Of a stretch of DNA of 36,740 bases, positions 32,360 to 36,740 are shown piece by piece. This DNA comes from Bacteroidota bacterium. GTDB taxonomy: Bacteria > Bacteroidota > Bacteroidia > Chitinophagales > Chitinophagaceae. Both the position numbers and the translations under genes were made by a program. Each line of letters starts with the position of its first letter. The stretch's first letter is position 1. The notes below the pieces were generated by a model that worked only from the letters and a program-made list of their open reading frames with translations, was not told where the DNA came from and searched no databases. The stretch covers positions 1 through 36,740 of the forward strand of contig JAEZZY010000081.1 in the NCBI GenBank assembly GCA_023418315.1, written 5' to 3'.

Positions 32360-34945
32360 TTATTTCTTTTTTGAGGCAGATTTTTTGGCAGCCGCTGTTT
32401 TTGCAGGCTTTTTATTTGCAGCTTTTTTAGTGGTGGTTTTTTTCTCAAACGCATCCGGCATTTGTGCTACAATCATCTTTTTCACCTCCTGTAGAGAAAG
32501 CGTGCTCAGCTCTTCGGGTGTATATTTTACTTTATCTGCTTTATTAGGAATTTTAAGCATTAATTTCCCAAAGCGGATAAAAGGCCCCCAACGACCGTTT
32601 TCAAGAGCTATTTTATCTTCTTCCCACCGTTGTATATAACGGTTGGCTTCTTTATCCAGCTTAGCGCTTACCAATTCGTCTATATCATTCTGGCTGAGAT
32701 GTTCAAAATCATATCGGCGCGGCACATTGATAAACAGATCATCCCATTTTATAAACGGACCGAAACGTCCTTTGCCTTTGGTAACAGGCTTATCCTGATA
32801 ATAGCCTATGGGTGCATCGGCTTCTTGCTTCTCTTTTATCAGTGCTATAGCCCTGTTCCTATCTACGCTTAGCGGGTCTTCGCCCTTGGGTATGGAAATA
32901 AACTGTTCACCCCATTTTACATACGGACCAAACCTGCCGGAATTGACCACTACTTCCATTTCTTCATACTCGCCTAAGCTAAGGGGCAATTTAAAAAGAT
33001 CCAAAGCTTCTTCCAGGGTGATGGTTTCAATGCTTTGTCCGGGTTTTAGCGTAGCAAATTTTGGTTTTTCTTCATCTTCTGTAGCGCCTATCTGCACCAT
33101 AGGGCCGAATCTTCCCAGCCTTGCCACTACGGGTTTTCCGGTTTCGGGGTCGTTGCCCAGTTCATGTTCTCCTTTGGCGCGTGCCGCATTTTCAATCGTA
33201 TTTTCTACACGCTCATGAAAAGGATGGTAAAAATCATTGATCATTTCACTCCACTCGGATTTGCCACGGGCTATTTCGTCAAATTCTTCTTCAATCTTTG
33301 CGGTAAATCCATAGTCCATCACTTTGGTAAAATGTTCTTTCAGAAAATCCGTAACTACCATTCCCAGATCGGTAGGGAAAAGTTTGGATTTCTCCACCCC
33401 TACGTTTTCCTGTCCGGTATGCTCGGTTATTTTATTTTCTTTGAGGGTTAGGGTTTTAAAATCTCTTTTTACGCCTTCTTTATCTTTTCGCTCCACATAG
33501 CCGCGCTGCTGCACGGTGCTGATAGTAGGCGCATAGGTAGATGGTCTGCCGATGCCTAATTCTTCCAGTTTTTTTACCAGTGAGGCTTCCGTGTAACGGG
33601 GCAGCGGACGGGTAAATTTTTCCGTAGCCAGCATTTCGCTGAGGGGTAATACCTGCCCTATAGATAAGGGTGGCAGCATCCCTTCGGTTGTTTCTTCCCC
33701 ATCTTCATCATCCCGGCTTTCATGATATACTTTCAGAAAACCCTCAAAGCGTAGCACTTCTCCGGTAGCGGAGAGCTGCTCCTGCGGTTGTGTGGAGATA
33801 TTGATTTTTGCTGTGGTGCGTTCCAGCTCTGCATCTGCCATTTGGGATGCCATGGTTCGTTTCCAGATCAGGGTATAAAGCCGCTGCATATCGGCATCGG
33901 CAATGGCGGATACATTCATCTCCGTAGGGCGAATGGCTTCGTGCGCTTCCTGTGCGGATTGATTTTTATTTTTAAATACCCTATGCTGATGGTAATTTTC
34001 TCCGTATTGTTTTTTTACTACCTCTTCAATGTTTGCTAAGGCTTGTGCGGAGAGGTTTACGGAATCGGTACGCATATAGGTGATGTGTCCGTTTTCGTAA
34101 AGTTTTTGCGCTACCAGCATCGTTTTAGAAACAGAATACCCCAGCTTTCTGCTTGCTTCCTGCTGCAAGGTAGAGGTCGTAAACGGGGCAGCGGGCGATT
34201 TTTTACCGGGCTTCACTTGTATATCCGCCACGGTGTATTGGGCATGGATACATTTTTCCAGAAATTTTCTGGCATCATCTGCCGTGTGCGGTTTCGCAGC
34301 GCCTTCCGCTTTAAATTTTACTTGTTTTGCGTTTGCATCTTGTGCGTGAAAAAAGGCTTCTATTTTAAAATTCGCTACCGGTTTAAACTGGTTAATTTCC
34401 CGCTCGCGTTCTACAATCAACCGCACCGCCACCGATTGCACCCTGCCTGCGGAAAGGTTGTTGCGCATACTCATCTTTCGCCATAAAACCGGAGATAATT
34501 CAAAACCCACAATACGATCCAGCACCCGGCGTGCTTGCTGTGCATTCACCAGATCCATATTCACGGTGCGCGGTGTCTCCACTGCTTTTTTTATAGCGGA
34601 TTTCGTGATCTCATGAAAGACGATTCTTTTAGTAGTATAGGGATCAAGGTTCAACACTTCGCACAGATGCCAGGATATGGCTTCTCCTTCACGGTCCTCA
34701 TCCGTTGCCAGCCATACTTCCTCGGCTTTAGCAGCTAAGGATTTCAGTTCGTTCACTACTTTATGCTTATCCGGCGAAACGATGTATTTGGGCTTGTAAC
34801 CATTTTTGATGTCAATGCCCATATCTTCTTTTTCAAGATCGCGGATATGCCCGTAGCAGGACTTTACCTGAAAATCTTTACCTAATATTTTTTCTATAGT
34901 TTTCGCTTTTGCAGGCGACTCCACTATCAGCAGATTTTTTGCCAT
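32360..34945 (-). CDS. topA: DNA topoisomerase I
   Basis: 861 residues. A type IA topoisomerase that relaxes negative supercoils. The TOPRIM domain has IVESPAKAKTIEKIL (E9) and TDEDREGEAISWH. The active-site tyrosine is in HITYMRTDSVNLS (Y290). Instead of the E. coli-type C-terminal zinc ribbons with cysteines there are four related units containing GR(F/W)GP (GRFGPMVQIG, GRFGPYVKWG, GRFGPFIKWD, GRWGPFIRFG), then a Lys/Ala-rich basic tail of about 30 residues that resembles histone H1-like tails. This layout is known in Bacteroidota. A weak promoter (TTG, 21 bp, TAACTTTT at 34957-34964) precedes it. Confidence 0.97.
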   Translation of the reverse strand: MAKNLLIVESPAKAKTIEKILGKDFQVKSCYGHIRDLEKEDMGIDIKNGYKPKYIVSPDKHKVVNELKSLAAKAEEVWLATDEDREGEAISWHLCEVLNLDPYTTKRIVFHEITKSAIKKAVETPRTVNMDLVNAQQARRVLDRIVGFELSPVLWRKMSMRNNLSAGRVQSVAVRLIVEREREINQFKPVANFKIEAFFHAQDANAKQVKFKAEGAAKPHTADDARKFLEKCIHAQYTVADIQVKPGKKSPAAPFTTSTLQQEASRKLGYSVSKTMLVAQKLYENGHITYMRTDSVNLSAQALANIEEVVKKQYGENYHQHRVFKNKNQSAQEAHEAIRPTEMNVSAIADADMQRLYTLIWKRTMASQMADAELERTTAKINISTQPQEQLSATGEVLRFEGFLKVYHESRDDEDGEETTEGMLPPLSIGQVLPLSEMLATEKFTRPLPRYTEASLVKKLEELGIGRPSTYAPTISTVQQRGYVERKDKEGVKRDFKTLTLKENKITEHTGQENVGVEKSKLFPTDLGMVVTDFLKEHFTKVMDYGFTAKIEEEFDEIARGKSEWSEMINDFYHPFHERVENTIENAARAKGEHELGNDPETGKPVVARLGRFGPMVQIGATEDEEKPKFATLKPGQSIETITLEEALDLFKLPLSLGEYEEMEVVVNSGRFGPYVKWGEQFISIPKGEDPLSVDRNRAIALIKEKQEADAPIGYYQDKPVTKGKGRFGPFIKWDDLFINVPRRYDFEHLSQNDIDELVSAKLDKEANRYIQRWEEDKIALENGRWGPFIRFGKLMLKIPNKADKVKYTPEELSTLSLQEVKKMIVAQMPDAFEKKTTTKKAANKKPAKTAAAKKSASKKK

Positions 34946-35007
34946 TCTTAGTTCTAAAAAGTTATAAGACTTGTTCGGTTGGGTGCAATAATAAGTTTGT
35001 TTTTCGG

Positions 35008-35044
35008 AAAAATAAAAATGGACGGTCTTTCAACCGTCCATTTT
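35008..35044 (-). terminator. Terminator of the T9SS cargo gene at 35065
   Basis: Stem ATGGACGGT/ACCGTCCAT with a 6-nt loop, flanked by A/T runs. On the minus strand it is followed by a T-rich tract and comes 20 bp after the stop codon. Confidence 0.8.
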
Positions 35045-35064
35045 CAGTAATTGTTTTATACTGA

Positions 35065-36435
35065 TTAATGTGTTACTACAAAGCGTTTAGTTGCGCGTTG
35101 TCCGTTAGCTTCTACTGTATAGAAATACACGCCGTTTGCGTAGTGTGCTACATCGAAGGTAGCTTTACCGCTTTGGTTAGCATTGTATTTTCCAAGTTCT
35201 TGGGTAGCTACTACAGCGCCTGTAGCGTTCGTTACCACTACTTTCACGTCTGCTGCTTCATTTACGGTGAAAGGTATAGCAATCGTGTTGGTAGCAGGGT
35301 TAGGATAAGCATTGCCTATTAGAGCGGTTGTAATGTTGTTTACGCTGTTAGAAGGCGTACCTACAGTAGTACAAGTAGGACATAAGATATAGGCATCAAA
35401 ATTATGGAACTCATAACGGTAGTCAGGAGTGTTAATCCCTTCAATGATTACAGCAGGCAGATAACGAGAAGTATCTGTAGAGAACATCATGTTAGACATA
35501 TTTCTGTCGGAGAAGTTATACCAATAGTAAGGCATAGATTGACCTGCTCCTATAAAACCAGTCAAAGGCATGAATCTGTGGAAATCAGAAATGTTATCTA
35601 CATTCGGAGTCCATGTATCGCCGGATTTGAAAGTTACGGCGATGGTAAAGCCGTTTCCTGCAGGCACGTTCAGACCGCCGGGTACTTTAAAAGAGAACGA
35701 TTGAATGTTGAACCCTGTATCGCGCATTGCATCTGTCAAAGGCACTTTCCAAACAATTTCACTCACACCGCTTACGTCGGAAATCACGGTCCTATTCACA
35801 CTATCCACTCTATACGGAGTACGGGCAAATAAGGTATCCTGGCCGGTAGCGAGGTAGCTGGATGTCCATGCATAATCTGCTTTAGGCAATCTGTAGATAC
35901 CTGTAGAAGGTGCTATGGATAGATACAATGTATCTACCACTGAAGTAGCTTTTGAAGGACTTTCTTCATACACGGCAAAGATTCTTACCGAATCCACGGT
36001 GTAGGCATCGGTTGCTTTCACTTGCATTTCACCGTTGTGCAGCCCTATATCATTATATAATTGGAAGCCGACGGGGTCCACATAAAGTGCAGCGGAGGAA
36101 TAATTGATGGTTCCGTCGCCGGTACTAAATGTCTGCCGAATGGTTGTATCAAACCAAATTGGCATTACCGCCAGGTTGTTATCCATAGCTCCTGTGTTAT
36201 AGGCATTCACATCATCGAAATAGCTGTACCAACGAGGACTAGCAGTCGTCTTGTTGGCAGTAGAAGAAGAAGCTTGATTGAGTGTGGGTTTCACCAATTT
36301 CTTTGCAGGTGTTACGGGCGTTTTTGCAGTATGAGTTTTTGCATCAAATACGAGCGATTTTGTATTCACCTGCTGTGCGTTTGCTGTGAAAGCAGTAACG
36401 CCTGCCCCCAACATTAATAAGAATAATTTTTTCAT
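35065..36435 (-). CDS. Secreted protein with T9SS sorting domain, function unknown
   Basis: 456 residues from ATG 36435; the open frame reaches 36654, but the extra 73 residues lack a signal peptide and overlap the divergent gene. Signal peptide 1-20 (LLMLGAGVTAFTANAQ). A Lys/Thr/Pro-rich linker follows (AKTHTAKTPVTPAKKLVKPT). The main domain (about 60-365) is beta-rich with many Asp, Ser and aromatic residues (WYSYFDDVNAYNTGAMDN, NGFTIAVTFKSGDTWTPN); I do not recognise it. The C-terminal 80 residues are a Por-type sorting domain (IGNAYPNPATNTIAIPF, HYANGVYFYTVEANGQ) ending KRFVVTH. Predicted to be exported and surface-bound. Confidence 0.85.
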   Translation of the reverse strand: MKKLFLLMLGAGVTAFTANAQQVNTKSLVFDAKTHTAKTPVTPAKKLVKPTLNQASSSTANKTTASPRWYSYFDDVNAYNTGAMDNNLAVMPIWFDTTIRQTFSTGDGTINYSSAALYVDPVGFQLYNDIGLHNGEMQVKATDAYTVDSVRIFAVYEESPSKATSVVDTLYLSIAPSTGIYRLPKADYAWTSSYLATGQDTLFARTPYRVDSVNRTVISDVSGVSEIVWKVPLTDAMRDTGFNIQSFSFKVPGGLNVPAGNGFTIAVTFKSGDTWTPNVDNISDFHRFMPLTGFIGAGQSMPYYWYNFSDRNMSNMMFSTDTSRYLPAVIIEGINTPDYRYEFHNFDAYILCPTCTTVGTPSNSVNNITTALIGNAYPNPATNTIAIPFTVNEAADVKVVVTNATGAVVATQELGKYNANQSGKATFDVAHYANGVYFYTVEANGQRATKRFVVTH

Positions 36436-36472
36436 CACTACTAGATTTTTTTTTAAGAAAACAATGTTTGGG

Positions 36473-36506
36473 TAAAGATAGTTATTCTCCCCTAACATAG
36501 ACCAAA
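36473..36506 (-). promoter_or_regulatory. Candidate promoter of the T9SS cargo gene
   Basis: On the minus strand TTTG (36503-36506), 22 bp, then TATCTTTA (36473-36480), one mismatch in the -7 box and spacing slightly long. It would give a leader of about 30 nt. Confidence 0.3.
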
Positions 36507-36588
36507 AATTTTCTAAAAAAATGGGTGTGACTGCTGTCATTTTTTTGTCAAAAAAATTTGCAATTATTTTGCGTCCACAATCAGCTAT

Positions 36589-36740
36589 ATGCTTCCAAAT
36601 TTCGACAACACCGAAATCGCCTTCCGCTACAAGTCCGACAAAGACCTGAAACAAGCCCAGCTTTTATTTGCTACCATGAGCTACCCCAACTTATCCGCCC
36701 TGGGGATGAAGCTAACCGAATGGGCCATAAAGGTGGGACT
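36589..36740 (+). CDS. Proline dehydrogenase, N-terminal fragment at the window edge
   Basis: Only the first 50 codons are present. The N-terminus (PNFDNTEIAFRYKSDKDLK, AQLLFATMSYPNLSALG, KLTEWAIKVG) matches the start of the Bacteroidota stand-alone proline dehydrogenases, which oxidise proline to pyrroline-5-carboxylate with FAD. The identification rests on this short segment, so confidence is moderate. TTATTTTG at 36564-36571 is an imperfect -7 box 17 nt upstream. Confidence 0.7.
   Translation, partial: MLPNFDNTEIAFRYKSDKDLKQAQLLFATMSYPNLSALGMKLTEWAIKVG

Noticed and set aside
1..36740. Search for CRISPR arrays, insertion sequences, integrases, prophage or defence genes
   Set aside because: No regularly spaced repeats, transposase or integrase motifs, att-like repeats beside the tRNA, or toxin-antitoxin pairs were seen by eye.

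Overview
The window reads as a chromosomal segment of a Bacteroidota bacterium, most likely from the Chitinophagaceae/Chitinophagales side. The pointers are Por-type (T9SS) C-terminal sorting domains, a TonB-receptor-like barrel with a carboxypeptidase-regulatory N-domain, BshC (bacillithiol), the long Bacteroidota-type PurF and a TopA with Lys-rich tail and GRFGP repeats. Promoters follow the TTTG-N19-TAnnTTTG pattern and there are almost no Shine-Dalgarno sequences. Most genes are housekeeping. I see no insertion sequence, integrase, prophage, CRISPR array, toxin-antitoxin pair or recognisable defence island.

Layout. 1-4290: the N-terminal part of a two-component-type propeller sensor (-), divergent from an outer-membrane barrel protein (+). 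4302-5750: radC and a DHFR-like reductase (-). 5833-9194: bshC, a PorT-like barrel protein, a DUF6580 membrane protein and a small HExxH protein (+). 9196-11151: dapD then mscS (-). 11275-11349: tRNA-Val(UAC) with a near-consensus promoter and a terminator. 11408-15108: purF (-), a DUF2200 gene and paaG (+), bracketed by two outward-facing remnants of T9SS sorting domains. 15146-17731: dxr then rseP (-). 17831-19875: a DUF2461 gene, a His/Met/Cys lipoprotein and an A+T-rich CPBP protease (+). 19854-22517: lptD (-), divergent from an amidase (22597-23439, +). 23575-27283: EGF-like lipoprotein, dnaG, ruvX and def (+). 27299-28273: LuxE-like acyltransferase (-). 28302-31800: a lipoprotein and a T9SS-exported M36 metallopeptidase (+). 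31875-36435: MaoC-type hydratase, topA and a T9SS cargo protein (-). From 36589: the start of proline dehydrogenase (+, cut by the window edge).

How the genes relate. Envelope biogenesis is well represented (lptD, amidase, rseP, dxr for isoprenoids, dapD for meso-DAP/lysine, barrel proteins, T9SS cargo). So is information processing (dnaG, ruvX, topA, radC, def, tRNA-Val). dxr-rseP, dapD-mscS and dnaG-ruvX are tight co-directional pairs.

The observations most worth checking concern how genes end and begin. A complete-looking T9SS sorting domain follows the purF stop codon in the same frame. A second, shorter T9SS tail follows paaG. A group of genes has its -7 promoter box only 6-7 nt from the start codon, which suggests leaderless mRNAs. 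The two T9SS cargo genes end in near-identical terminator hairpins that differ by a whole base pair. I did not find a convincing new multi-gene system.
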